35,952 nucleotides of DNA from Alphaproteobacteria bacterium (GCA_030833925.1 JAURGE010000027.1:1-35952), one strand, 5' to 3'; counted from the first letter of the stretch, positions 10,369 through 18,512 are shown. Notes: a model not told the origin generated them from the sequence alone. Made by a program: numbers and translations.

Positions 10369-10389
10369 ATTTGGAAGAGGATCGGCCGT

Positions 10390-10869
10390 ATGAGGCTTGA
10401 AGACATTCGTGATAATCCTGGCGCCTCGAAGCCCAAGAAACGGGTGGGTAGAGGTATTGGATCTGGCACTGGTAAGACTTCTGGTAAGGGTGTTAAGGGT
10501 CAGAAGGCCCGGCGCGGCGTTGCGGTTAATGGTTTTGAAGGTGGCCAGATGCCGATTTATCGGCGTGTGCCCCGTCGTGGCTTCACACCGCGCAATAAGG
10601 TCCTTTACCAAATCGTTAACCTGACTGCGCTGCAGGGTGCAGTTGAGGCTGGAAAATTGAAATCCGGTCAAGTAGTAGATCGTGAAGCATTTGTTGCTGC
10701 TGGGTTGGCCCGTCCAAACGGAACACCTGTGCGTATTCTCGCTAAGGGTGATCTAAAATCCGCGCTTAACATTCATGCACACAGCGCCTCGGCCGCTGCA
10801 AAGACAGCTATTGAAGGAGCAGGCGGGTCCCTGACCCTGCAGGTTTCTGCAGACGAGATTGCGTCGTAA
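10390..10869 (+). CDS. rplO: 50S ribosomal protein L15
   Basis: L15 is a late-assembly 50S protein with a long extended N-terminus. The glycine-rich KKRVGRGIGSGTGKTSGKGVKGQKAR block (in parts) and FEGGQMPIYRRVPRRGF are diagnostic. The length of 159 residues is normal. The TAA stop shares its last base with the secY ATG (TAATG), suggesting coupled translation. Confidence 0.97.
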   Translation: MRLEDIRDNPGASKPKKRVGRGIGSGTGKTSGKGVKGQKARRGVAVNGFEGGQMPIYRRVPRRGFTPRNKVLYQIVNLTALQGAVEAGKLKSGQVVDREAFVAAGLARPNGTPVRILAKGDLKSALNIHAHSASAAAKTAIEGAGGSLTLQVSADEIAS

Positions 10870-12218
10870 TGGCTTCAGCTGCTGAAAGATTGGCATCCAA
10901 CGTCAATTTTTCGGCGTTTGGCAAAGCTACAGAGCTCAAACAGCGTATTTGGTTTACGCTTGGTGCCCTAGTAGTTTATCGCCTTGGCACATATTTACCG
11001 ATCCCAGGGGTAGACTCTGCCGTTCTCGCTCAGGTTTTTAATGCCTCAGGGGGAGCCGGTGTGCTCGGTATGTTTGATATGTTTGCAGGCGGCGCCCTCG
11101 GACGTATGTCGATTTTTGCGCTTAACATAATGCCTTACATTTCGGCTTCCATTATTGTTCAGTTGCTTACGGCTGTGTTGCCTTCTTTTGAGCAGATGAA
11201 GAAAGATGGAGAGGCTGGACGCAAGAAGTTAAATCAATACACGCGATTTGGAACAGTTGCGTTGGCGGCGGCTCAAGCCATTGGGCTTGCGAGTGGAGTT
11301 GCTAGCTTCACAGGTCCCAATGGTCCTGCTGTGGCTGACCCTGGAGCGGTGTTTTATGTCTCGACCGTGGTGACCATCGTGGGTGGAACCATGTTCTTGA
11401 TGTGGCTGGGCGAGCAAATTACGGCTCGTGGAGTAGGGAACGGGATTTCGTTAATTATATTCGCGGGTATTGTGGCCAACCTGCCACAAGCGCTAGCCCA
11501 GGTGTTTGAACTTAGTAGAACTGGGGCGATGTCAGCAGCATTTCTGATTCTGTTGCTGGTGTTGGCTGTAGGCGTAATCGTTTTCGTGGTGTTCGTTGAA
11601 AGAGCGCAGCGGCGGTTGGTGGTTCAATACCCGAAGCGACAATCCGGTAATGGAATGGTTGGTGGCGAGAGCAGCCATTTGCCATTAAAGCTGAACACCG
11701 CAGGTGTAATTCCTCCAATATTCGCAAGTTCATTGCTGCTTCTGCCCGCGACATTCCAAAGCCTAGGTGCGAATGAAAATTTGCCAGAATGGCTGCAATT
11801 TGTCCTAGCCTATATGGCTCCAGGGCAACCAATTTACCTTTTGCTCTACCTTTCAATGATTGTGTTCTTCTGTTTTTTCTATACTTCTATTGTATTCAAC
11901 CCTGAGGAGACCGCGGATAACCTACGAAAATACGGAGGGTTTATCCCTGGTATTCGCCCAGGCAAAAATACGGCGCTTTATCTTGAGTACGTTTTAGAGC
12001 GTTTAACGGTTGCTGGTGCGGCATATTTGGCGCTGGTTTGCCTCATGCCCGAAATCCTCCGTTCTCAGTACGCAGTTCCCTTCTACTTTGGTGGAACGAG
12101 CCTACTGATTGTTGTCAGTGTAACTATGGATACTGTTCAGCAGATCCAGTCGCATCTGATAGCCCATCAGTATGAAGGGTTGATTAAGCGCCAAAAATTG
12201 AGGGGACGGCGAGGATGA
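10869..12218 (+). CDS. secY: Protein translocase subunit SecY
   Basis: SecY is the channel subunit of the Sec translocon in the inner membrane. The 449-residue protein shows about ten hydrophobic membrane segments. Recognisable blocks are [13 protein letters not shown] near the start, [23 protein letters not shown], the cytoplasmic loop VEYAQRR-like [16 protein letters not shown], and the C-terminal GFIPGIRPG. It follows rplO, as in the classical spc operon, and overlaps adk by four bases. The rpmJ gene that often follows secY is absent. Confidence 0.98.
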   Translation: MASAAERLASNVNFSAFGKATELKQRIWFTLGALVVYRLGTYLPIPGVDSAVLAQVFNASGGAGVLGMFDMFAGGALGRMSIFALNIMPYISASIIVQLLTAVLPSFEQMKKDGEAGRKKLNQYTRFGTVALAAAQAIGLASGVASFTGPNGPAVADPGAVFYVSTVVTIVGGTMFLMWLGEQITARGVGNGISLIIFAGIVANLPQALAQVFELSRTGAMSAAFLILLLVLAVGVIVFVVFVERAQRRLVVQYPKRQSGNGMVGGESSHLPLKLNTAGVIPPIFASSLLLLPATFQSLGANENLPEWLQFVLAYMAPGQPIYLLLYLSMIVFFCFFYTSIVFNPEETADNLRKYGGFIPGIRPGKNTALYLEYVLERLTVAGAAYLALVCLMPEILRSQYAVPFYFGGTSLLIVVSVTMDTVQQIQSHLIAHQYEGLIKRQKLRGRRG

Positions 12219-12787
12219 ATATCATCCTTTTAGGTCCTCCTGGTGCTGGTAAAGGGACCCAGTCAGACTTGCTTGTAAGTCGACGAGGCCTCATTCAGCT
12301 GTCTACAGGTGATATGCTCCGAGCAGCTGTGGCGGCTCAATCAGAAGTTGGTCTGAGAGCAAAAGCTATAATGGATCGTGGAGACCTCGTTTCGGACAAC
12401 GTTGTTATAGATATCATTTCTGATCGTCTCGACCAGGATGATACCAAGACTGGCGTTATTTTTGATGGATTTCCCCGAACTGTAGCTCAAGCAGAAGCGT
12501 TAGACCAATTGCTTTCAAAAAAGGGTATGGCTCTCGACGCGGTTATAGAAATTTCAGTAAATGAGGACGCACTGGTTGCAAGAATAGCGAACCGTGCAGG
12601 AGAGTCTGGTGGAGCAAGGGCAGATGATAACGCAGAAATCCTGCGGAATCGCCTTGTTGTGTATCGTGAGCAAACAGCTCCAATTATTCCTTACTACCAG
12701 GAAAAGGGCGCATTAAAGACTGTAGATGGAATGGCAAGCGTTGAAGTTGTTGCCGCATCCATCGCAGCCATATTAGATGCGGCATAA
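12215..12787 (+). CDS. adk: Adenylate kinase (short form)
   Basis: Adenylate kinase interconverts ATP plus AMP with two ADP in the cytoplasm. The P-loop [10 protein letters not shown] is at residues 7-16, the AMP-binding STGDMLR at 31-37 and DGFPRT at 84-89. The 190-residue size and the region [16 protein letters not shown] show the short type, which lacks the zinc-binding lid. The ATG overlaps the secY stop. The gene closes the spc transcription unit. Confidence 0.97.
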   Translation: MNIILLGPPGAGKGTQSDLLVSRRGLIQLSTGDMLRAAVAAQSEVGLRAKAIMDRGDLVSDNVVIDIISDRLDQDDTKTGVIFDGFPRTVAQAEALDQLLSKKGMALDAVIEISVNEDALVARIANRAGESGGARADDNAEILRNRLVVYREQTAPIIPYYQEKGALKTVDGMASVEVVAASIAAILDAA

Positions 12788-12814
12788 ATACACCGTTCTT
12801 ATGAGCGGTATGGA

Positions 12815-12842
12815 TTGACGGAACGGGGCGAAGCCCTATAAT
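12815..12842 (+). promoter_or_regulatory. Sigma70-type promoter of the alpha operon
   Basis: TTGACG at 12815-12820 and a perfect TATAAT at 12837-12842 are separated by 16 bases. This lies in the 124 bp gap between adk and rpsM, so it probably starts transcription of rpsM-rpsK-rpoA-rplQ near base 12849, leaving a leader of about 60 bases. It is the clearest promoter in the translation block. Confidence 0.8.
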
Positions 12843-12911
12843 CCCGCGCTTCCTAAAAGGGTCTGCCATTCGGTTGGCCCCGTGGAAAAGCGGCATCAGG
12901 AGGACGGTAAA

Positions 12912-13280
12912 GTGGCGCGTATTGCTGGCGTCAATATTCCAACGAATAAGCGCGTGCACGTCGCGCTGACCTATATTCATGGCATCGGCCCAAATAAGGC
13001 CAAAGAGATCTGTGATAAGGTCGAAATCGAATCCCATCGCCGCGTCAATGATTTGACAGAGCAGGAAGTCATTAATATTCGCGAGACGATCGACCAAGAT
13101 CATTTGGTTGAAGGTGATCTTCGTCGCGAAGTAGCGATGAATATCAAGAGGTTGATGGATCTAGGGTGCTATCGCGGTCTTCGGCATCGCCGGAATCTGC
13201 CCGTGCGTGGTCAACGGACTCATACCAATGCTCGGACTCGCAAGGGCAAGGCCCGCGCTATCCCTGGCAAAAAGAAATAA
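12912..13280 (+). CDS. rpsM: 30S ribosomal protein S13
   Basis: S13 contacts the P-site tRNA and forms intersubunit bridges. The conserved start [21 protein letters not shown] places the initiation at GTG 12912, preceded by AGGAGGA seven bases away. A longer in-frame opening from 12882 lacks this support. The helix-hairpin-helix block [13 protein letters not shown] and the C-terminal [16 protein letters not shown] are diagnostic. The product has 122 residues, the usual size. Confidence 0.96.
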   Translation: MARIAGVNIPTNKRVHVALTYIHGIGPNKAKEICDKVEIESHRRVNDLTEQEVINIRETIDQDHLVEGDLRREVAMNIKRLMDLGCYRGLRHRRNLPVRGQRTHTNARTRKGKARAIPGKKK

Positions 13281-13313
13281 TTCCCTCAAAGAGGGATCTG
13301 GAAGGAGCAAGCC

Positions 13314-13709
13314 ATGGCAAAAGGCGCGGCAGCTACGCGCGTCCGTAGGCGCGAAAGAAAGAACATCACGTCGGGCGTTGCACACGTGAATGCATCTTTT
13401 AACAACACTATGATCACCATTACGGACGTGCAGGGCAATGCTATTGCCTGGTCTTCGGCAGGTGCGCAAGGTTTCAAGGGAAGCCGGAAATCAACACCTT
13501 TTGCTGCTCAGGTTGCTGCTGAAGATTGTGCCCGTAAGGCTATGGAGCATGGTGTTAAAAATCTCGATGTTGAGGTGAAGGGTCCAGGATCTGGACGTGA
13601 GTCTGCTCTCCGAGCGTTGCAAACAGCTGGGTTCCAGATTGCAGCGATACGTGATGTTTCCCCTATTCCTCACAACGGTTGCCGACCACGCAAGCGCCGC
13701 AGGGTATAA
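13314..13709 (+). CDS. rpsK: 30S ribosomal protein S11
   Basis: S11 lines the mRNA exit region on the platform. [32 protein letters not shown] and the C-terminal [11 protein letters not shown] are signatures. The length of 131 residues is normal. GGAAGGAG precedes the ATG. In E. coli rpsD follows; here it is absent and rpoA comes next after 132 bp. Confidence 0.97.
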   Translation: MAKGAAATRVRRRERKNITSGVAHVNASFNNTMITITDVQGNAIAWSSAGAQGFKGSRKSTPFAAQVAAEDCARKAMEHGVKNLDVEVKGPGSGRESALRALQTAGFQIAAIRDVSPIPHNGCRPRKRRRV

Positions 13710-13714
13710 CTTCC

Positions 13715-13736
13715 GGAGTACGGTTGGGTGTACTCC
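13715..13736 (+). other. Hairpin in the rpsK-rpoA spacer
   Basis: GGAGTAC at 13715-13721 pairs exactly with GTACTCC at 13730-13736 around an 8-base loop, 5 bases after the rpsK stop. It is followed by mixed sequence and an A run, not a T run, so it is not a standard rho-independent terminator. It may be an mRNA end or processing determinant; this is inference. Confidence 0.45.
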
Positions 13737-13841
13737 TACCGTGCAAAAAAAAGTGGGTAGCAAGAGCAGGTTACTAACGTATCTCTTTTTCTAGCCAAGT
13801 AGTTTTGAAACTTCACAGCCAGTCAGGGGCCTATAAATCTC

Positions 13842-14855
13842 ATGCAGAATAACTGGCAAGCCTTGATCAAGCCCAGCCAACTCGAAGTCGAGCCAAAGGG
13901 TGATCCAAGCCGCAGCGCAACTGTAGTAGCCGAGCCTCTTGAGCGGGGCTTCGGTGTTACATTGGGTAACGGACTCCGCCGCGTACTGCTGTCTTCCCTT
14001 CAAGGGGCCGCAGTGACATCGGTTAAAATCGATGGAGTGTTGCACGAGTTCTCCTCAATTCCAGGCGTGCGCGAAGACGTCGTTGACATCGTTTTAAACA
14101 TAAAATCTATGGGCTTGCGCATGCAGGCGGAGGGTCCAAAACGCATCACGCTTGATGCAAAAGGACCAGGCGTTGCGACAGCGGGGCAGATAGAGACTGG
14201 GCCAGACATCGAGGTTATGGACCCTGATCTGGTTATATGCACCTTGGATGACGGCGCTTCAGTGCACATGGAAATGACGGTAGAGAGTGGTCGGGGATAT
14301 GTACCTGCCGCTCAGAACCGCGGGGAGGATGCCCCAATCGGTGATATTCCGGTGGATGCGATCTTTAGTCCAGTTCGCCAGGTCTCATATCGTATAGAGA
14401 ATACTCGAGTGGGTCAGGTTACCGATTACGATAAGCTTTCATTGCATGTTGAGACGAATGGTTCGGTTACCCCAGAAGATGCAGTAGCTTTCGCAGCCCG
14501 GATCTTACAGGACCAGCTGCAGCTGTTCATCAATTTTGAGGAACCAAAGCCAGCTGTAGAGCGTGAGGCTGTTCCTGAGCTACCATTCAACAAAAACCTT
14601 CTCCGGCGAGTTGAAGAGCTTGAGCTCAGCGTCCGTTCTGCAAACTGCTTGAAGAATGACAATATCATTTACATCGGGGATCTCGTCCAAAAATCTGAGG
14701 GTGAGATGTTGCGGACACCAAACTTTGGCCGTAAATCCCTCAACGAAATAAAACACGTGCTTGAGCAAATGGACCTTCATTTAGGTATTGATATTCCTAA
14801 TTGGCCGCCAGAAAATATTGACGACCTGGCACGCCGTCTTGAAGAGCCGTTCTAA
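13842..14855 (+). CDS. rpoA: DNA-directed RNA polymerase subunit alpha
   Basis: The alpha dimer scaffolds RNA polymerase, and its C-terminal domain contacts UP elements and activators. The 337-residue protein has the N-terminal dimerisation block [24 protein letters not shown] (in parts, about residues 33-56) and a C-terminal domain with [17 protein letters not shown], where the arginine corresponds to R265 of E. coli. [10 protein letters not shown] completes it. AGGGG lies upstream of the ATG. It lies in the alpha operon between rpsK and rplQ. Confidence 0.98.
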   Translation: MQNNWQALIKPSQLEVEPKGDPSRSATVVAEPLERGFGVTLGNGLRRVLLSSLQGAAVTSVKIDGVLHEFSSIPGVREDVVDIVLNIKSMGLRMQAEGPKRITLDAKGPGVATAGQIETGPDIEVMDPDLVICTLDDGASVHMEMTVESGRGYVPAAQNRGEDAPIGDIPVDAIFSPVRQVSYRIENTRVGQVTDYDKLSLHVETNGSVTPEDAVAFAARILQDQLQLFINFEEPKPAVEREAVPELPFNKNLLRRVEELELSVRSANCLKNDNIIYIGDLVQKSEGEMLRTPNFGRKSLNEIKHVLEQMDLHLGIDIPNWPPENIDDLARRLEEPF

Positions 14856-14887
14856 GCCGCCGCGGCAGTAGGTAAAAGGAAAGTTAG

Positions 14888-15307
14888 ATGCGTCATCGTA
14901 AGGGACCCGCAAAGCTAGGGCGAACCTCTACTCATCGTCGGGCAATGCTTGCAAACATGGCAGCTGCTTTAATCAAGCATGAGCAAATTGTAACAACGCT
15001 TCCCAAGGCGAAAGCTCTTCGGCCAGTTGTTGAGAAGCTGATTACAATGGGCAAAAAGGGTGATCTTTCTTCGCGTCGCCTTGCTATCTCTCGTCTTAGA
15101 GATGAGGAGATGGTCCGCAAGCTATTTGCGACTCTCGCCGAGCGCTACAAAGAACGGGCTGGTGGATATACACGTGTGTTGAAGGCAGGCTTCCGGTACG
15201 GAGATGATGCTCCGATGGCTGTCATAGAATTGATTGATCGGGATCCTGAGGCCAAGGGATTAGACTCTGGCCCAACCTCTGAAGAGGTGGAAGAACAAGC
15301 CGCGTAA
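14888..15307 (+). CDS. rplQ: 50S ribosomal protein L17
   Basis: L17 lies near the tunnel exit. [20 protein letters not shown] is the invariant start, followed by [16 protein letters not shown] and [19 protein letters not shown]. The 139-residue length includes a modest acidic C-terminal tail (SEEVEEQAA). It is the last gene before a clear terminator, so it ends the ribosomal block. Confidence 0.97.
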   Translation: MRHRKGPAKLGRTSTHRRAMLANMAAALIKHEQIVTTLPKAKALRPVVEKLITMGKKGDLSSRRLAISRLRDEEMVRKLFATLAERYKERAGGYTRVLKAGFRYGDDAPMAVIELIDRDPEAKGLDSGPTSEEVEEQAA

Positions 15308-15332
15308 TCTTTCTTGGTGTTAGAATTGATAA

Positions 15333-15370
15333 AGGGCCGTTTGGAAGTCATTCCAGCGGCCTTTTTCTTT
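15333..15370 (+). terminator. Rho-independent terminator after rplQ
   Basis: GGCCG (15335-15339) pairs with CGGCC (15357-15361), and inner TGGAA pairs with TTCCA after a small internal loop. TTTTTCTTTCTT follows directly. It stands 25 bases after the rplQ stop and ends the alpha operon. Confidence 0.85.
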
Positions 15371-15446
15371 CTTAAATACAGTAACCAAGTAACCCTGTGA
15401 TTCGGTATCTTCGCTTTAATTTTGAATAGGCGAAATTGATGATCCG

Positions 15447-16286
15447 CTATTCCCTTACAAGGACCTCATGAATGGGGCCTCCCTCGCCAGTTTTAGCTAG
15501 TTTGCGCCAAAGCCATTCGAGCATTGGATTGGTCTTTTCGGTGAGGCGGAAAGGAGGGTTGATGATTACTAGATCACTTCCTTTTGCTCGTCCTGGTTGA
15601 TGAGCGCGATGCAACTCTAGACCAAGCTTAATTGTCTCCGGAGGTAAAAGCTCGACGAATCCAGAGTCAAAATCTTGCATTGCAGCGTCGTCGAGTATGG
15701 GGCGCCAGACTGCTATCGTTCCTGTTCGAAATCTCTTAAGTGCGTTTCGCACTGCTCCCAAAATTCTTTGAAATTCATTGGGTTGGTCGAAGCTTGCATC
15801 CATGAAAACTAAGCCTCGTCTCTCAACTGGGGGTAATTTGGCCTTAACCGCATGAAAGCCGTCCCCCGCAATCACTTCTGTCTTTGGAACCTTATCGAAT
15901 CTGGCCTTTAAGTACTCAAGATCCCCCTTATTCAGCTCTGCAACAGAAAGGCGATCCTGAGAACGAAGGTTCTGTTGGATGATGGCCGGAGAACCTGGAT
16001 ACCAGCGCAGCTCGTGCTGGTTAAATGCACGGATGGTGGTGAGATAAGGAGCGAGGGTCTCGGGAATATCCGTCGCGCCCCAGATCCGGCCAATGCCATC
16101 GCGCCATTCATTAGTCTTCTCTGCCCAAGGATGCTTTAGGTCATAAAGCCCCGCACCCCCATGCGTATCCAATACAAAAAAGGGTTTATCCTTTTTTTTC
16201 ATCTCTAAAATTAAGATGGTTAAGATTGAATGCTTCAGGACATCTGCTGGGCCGCCAGCATGGAATTGATGTCGATAAGAAAGCAT
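15447..16286 (-). CDS. rlmJ: RlmJ-like 23S rRNA (adenine2030-N6)-methyltransferase
   Basis: RlmJ methylates N6 of A2030 in 23S rRNA with S-adenosylmethionine. The N-terminus MLSYRHQFHAGGPADVLKH is the family hallmark, and VIINPPF near the C-terminus is also typical. The 279-residue length fits. The oddity is the catalytic DPPY motif, which reads DASF at residues 163-166 (GLVFMDASFD). Only the aspartate remains, and I confirmed this by translating the complementary strand. The fold and family are clear; activity is uncertain. It faces the rplQ terminator and lies 21 bp downstream of the next gene on the same strand. Confidence 0.88.
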   Translation of the reverse strand: MLSYRHQFHAGGPADVLKHSILTILILEMKKKDKPFFVLDTHGGAGLYDLKHPWAEKTNEWRDGIGRIWGATDIPETLAPYLTTIRAFNQHELRWYPGSPAIIQQNLRSQDRLSVAELNKGDLEYLKARFDKVPKTEVIAGDGFHAVKAKLPPVERRGLVFMDASFDQPNEFQRILGAVRNALKRFRTGTIAVWRPILDDAAMQDFDSGFVELLPPETIKLGLELHRAHQPGRAKGSDLVIINPPFRLTEKTNPMLEWLWRKLAKTGEGGPIHEVLVRE

Positions 16287-16307
16287 GGTCGCCTCAGAAG
16301 AAGGAAA

Positions 16308-17342
16308 TCATTGATTCAACAATATAGGCTTTAGTGCTCTTCCTGAATTCACAGCCTCGAAACCCTCTAAAGCCCGTGACATTGGAAGTACAGGATCAGC
16401 TAGAGCTGACAGGTCTACTTTACGTTCCTCCAAAAGCTTCACGCCTAGATCCCAGTCTTGCCAAAGTCGGCGACCATGAATGCCATATATAGAAAGGCCA
16501 GTACGCAGAAGAGCGTTGACGTCGAGGGCATGTGGATGTGCTGGTCCGGCCACCAGTCGGAGATCAGCCATCCGTTCCAGTGAGGCAAGTACAGAATCTA
16601 GTCCTGATGGGACACCAGAATACTCAATTGCTACCTCGACACCGTAACCCCCGGTCATCCTTTTTGCGGTGGTAGAAACATCGATACTGGTAGGGTCAAC
16701 AATCTCATCAGCACCAAATTCTTTGGCCAGCGCCAATCGTATTGGATTTGGATCAACGGCTAGAATTCTTCGAGCTCCGAGAGCTTTTGCTGCTGCGACT
16801 GTCATCAAGCCAATCGGTCCACACCCGTTCACAAGAACTGTCTTGCCAGCCGTACCTCGCTGGCTCATGCACGCATGGACTGCAATGCCAAAAGGTTCGA
16901 TCATAGCAGCTGTGTTATCGTCGATGTTTTGTGGAACCACTCGAGCGATCTGGGCTGGTACCGAAACTAATTCCGCAAAGCCGCCATCAATAGAGATGCC
17001 AGGATAACCTAGGTGCTCGCAAAGGTGAGCATCTCCTCGTCTGCAGTAGTGGCATATGCCGCAAAAAATATGGGATTCCAGGCTGACGCGGTCACCAACC
17101 TCAAGTCCCTGGACGCCACTACCAATGCCTATGATTTTTCCAGTGGCTTCATGGCCTAAAATTCTTGGTACATCGATGCGTGACTGCATCCTGGGTGCCC
17201 AATTATAGATTGCCATATCTGTCCCACAGATGCCTGCTGCCGTGATCTGAATAAGCACGTGCCCAGGGCTAAGCGTTGGTGAGGGCGCATCTATCACACC
17301 TACGCTGGCTTCCGCTTGTTTAATTTTTGCTACCGCGAGCAT
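16308..17342 (-). CDS. Threonine-dehydrogenase-like zinc alcohol dehydrogenase
   Basis: This 344-residue medium-chain dehydrogenase probably oxidises a secondary alcohol with NAD. The catalytic zinc ligands C39, H64 and E65 (GHE) are present, with E149 as a further candidate. C94, C97, C100 and C108 form the structural zinc lobe. The nucleotide-binding loop GCGPIG is at 173-178. ESHIFCGIC resembles the active-site block of L-threonine 3-dehydrogenase, and the C-terminal GIHGRRLWQDW matches that subfamily's pattern. Sorbitol- or idonate-type dehydrogenases are alternatives, and no 2-amino-3-ketobutyrate ligase is beside it. An AGGAGG site supports the start. Confidence 0.85.
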   Translation of the reverse strand: MLAVAKIKQAEASVGVIDAPSPTLSPGHVLIQITAAGICGTDMAIYNWAPRMQSRIDVPRILGHEATGKIIGIGSGVQGLEVGDRVSLESHIFCGICHYCRRGDAHLCEHLGYPGISIDGGFAELVSVPAQIARVVPQNIDDNTAAMIEPFGIAVHACMSQRGTAGKTVLVNGCGPIGLMTVAAAKALGARRILAVDPNPIRLALAKEFGADEIVDPTSIDVSTTAKRMTGGYGVEVAIEYSGVPSGLDSVLASLERMADLRLVAGPAHPHALDVNALLRTGLSIYGIHGRRLWQDWDLGVKLLEERKVDLSALADPVLPMSRALEGFEAVNSGRALKPILLNQ

Positions 17343-17691
17343 ATCTGTAGCCTCCTAAAGGCCGGTATCATTTGGGCGATTAATATTCTAATCGGGCATT
17401 TGGCCACATTTTTTGGATTTTTGTTTAAGTGAGTTGGTAGTCAAACCTATACAAAATGGTGCAGTAGCCCAAGGAAGATATCTATCCAGATTGAATTGGA
17501 TGGACACAGGATGAAAGAAGTTTCGTCAATAAAAAAATACTTGCAATGGAAAATACATGGAGCGATATAGCTGCGCCCCATGGGCTCAGAGGTGATCACA
17601 AAAGTAGAGTCGCCGCTCCGATCCGCAAGGCGTTCTAACCGCGACCCGGTTAGAGCTATGAAGACCTCATATTTGCGGAGAAAATTAGCGG
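17343..17691. other. Divergent intergenic region (349 bp)
   Basis: This AT-rich spacer separates the dehydrogenase (-) from the pyruvoyl-protein cassette (+). It holds an interrupted dyad CGATTA/TAATCG at 17377-17394, 35 bases before the dehydrogenase start. It also has a 19-codon open frame at 17511-17570, and a weak promoter-like pair TTGCAA (17541-17546) and GATATA (17564-17569) 17 bases apart. The structured leader is listed separately. No longer gene is visible. Confidence 0.6.
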
Positions 17692-17693
17692 AT
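17616..17693 (+). promoter_or_regulatory. Structured 5' leader that can mask the ribosome site
   Basis: TCCGCAA (17622-17628) is the exact complement of TTGCGGA (17673-17679), which contains the GGAG ribosome site (17677-17680) of the downstream ATG at 17692. Inside lies a second perfect hairpin, TCTAACCG (17634-17641) with CGGTTAGA (17647-17654) and a five-base loop. Competing pairings exist: CTCCG (17616-17620) with CGGAG (17676-17680), and ATCCGC (17621-17626) with GCGGAT (17688-17693) over the start codon. I do not recognise it as a known riboswitch class. Function is inferred from pairing alone. Confidence 0.45.
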
Positions 17694-18069
17694 GCCTTAT
17701 AAACGAATAGTTGTTGATGGTGTGAAGCACTATGGAAAGCATGTCATTTTGACTGCGGCTGGGTGCAATGATGCGCTTTTGGAGAAGACAGCCATCGCTG
17801 ATTTCTGCCGCGATATGGTAAAGCGAATAGATATGGTTCCTTTTGGAGAGCCGTTTGTTGAGCGTTTTGGTGGTGGTGACGAAGTTGGTATCTCTGCAGT
17901 CCAGCTTATTCAGACCAGCGCGATTACAATTCACACAAACGATGAGGCGCGCGATATGTATCTCGACGTTTTCTCGTGCAAAGATTTTAAGGCCGAAACG
18001 GTCATTAAGGCGGTGAAAGATTGGTTTGCACCTGCATCCATTGATAGCCAGACCTTACTACGTAAATGA
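17692..18069 (+). CDS. S-adenosylmethionine-decarboxylase-like pyruvoyl protein
   Basis: This 125-residue protein belongs to the small bacterial AdoMet decarboxylase (SpeH/SpeD) family, whose chain cuts itself before a serine to make a pyruvoyl cofactor. The spacing of the three key residues of that family is kept exactly: S76, H81 and C96 (offsets 5 and 15, as in S63, H68 and C83 of the Thermotoga enzyme), within AVQLIQTSAITIHT and LDVFSC. The residue before the serine is threonine, not the usual glutamate. Family members are known that decarboxylate ornithine or arginine instead of AdoMet, so the substrate is open. No spermidine synthase is adjacent. It overlaps the SET gene by four bases. 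Confidence 0.8.
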   Translation: MPYKRIVVDGVKHYGKHVILTAAGCNDALLEKTAIADFCRDMVKRIDMVPFGEPFVERFGGGDEVGISAVQLIQTSAITIHTNDEARDMYLDVFSCKDFKAETVIKAVKDWFAPASIDSQTLLRK

Positions 18070-18512
18070 CCAGGTTTTATCCGGACGCAGCGCCTATTTT
18101 TGAGCATGAACCTACCCCCGAATCCTTTGCCATACGTCCAATTGGTAATGTGGTCGGTGAGGGGGTGGTGGCTCTAAGGTCGTTTGCAGTAGGCGAGTTG
18201 GTTTTTCGGTTCACAGGCTTCTATACGTCGGAGATCACTCTCTTTACTCTTCAAGTCAAACCAGGACTTTACCTCCATGATCCCTATTTCATGGGTAAGG
18301 TGTTGCATCGATGCGATGCAAACTGTGATGTAGATATGGAAACGCGAACTTTCACTGCGCGAAGGCCGATCAATCCAGGTGACTGGGTAACAATGAATTA
18401 TGAACAAACAGAAGACCGTTTATTCAGGTCCTTCGAATGTGTATGTGGTGAACGAAAGTGTGAAGGGTTTGTTGAAGGGCGTCCTATTCGTGGGCGCTGT
18501 GTTACCAGCTGA
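18066..18512 (+). CDS. Small SET-domain methyltransferase
   Basis: The 148-residue protein is almost entirely a SET domain, the fold that methylates lysine side chains using AdoMet. Visible landmarks are GEGVVA at 31-36 (the SET-I GxG strand), HRCDANC at 81-87 in place of the usual NHSC motif, MNYEQTED at 110-117 with the catalytic-type tyrosine, and a post-SET cysteine cluster C125, C127, C132 (CxCx4C). There is no targeting or second domain. The start overlaps the preceding gene (ATGA), so the two are probably made together. The substrate is unknown; one of its operon partners is possible. Confidence 0.82.
   Translation: MTRFYPDAAPIFEHEPTPESFAIRPIGNVVGEGVVALRSFAVGELVFRFTGFYTSEITLFTLQVKPGLYLHDPYFMGKVLHRCDANCDVDMETRTFTARRPINPGDWVTMNYEQTEDRLFRSFECVCGERKCEGFVEGRPIRGRCVTS

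Noticed and set aside
12882..12911. N-terminal extension of S13
   Set aside because: The AGGAGGA site lies inside this extension and serves GTG 12912, where S13 homology begins.
13715..13750. rpsK-rpoA hairpin as a terminator
   Set aside because: The bases after the stem are mixed and then A-rich; no T run follows on the + strand.
13805..13837. TTGAAA and TATAAA before rpoA as a promoter
   Set aside because: The spacing is 21 bases and TATAAA is only four bases from the ATG, so it cannot give a normal leader.
17541..17569. TTGCAA/GATATA as a firm promoter of the cassette
   Set aside because: Spacing is 17 but the -10 matches consensus at only three positions; kept as a note in the intergenic entry.
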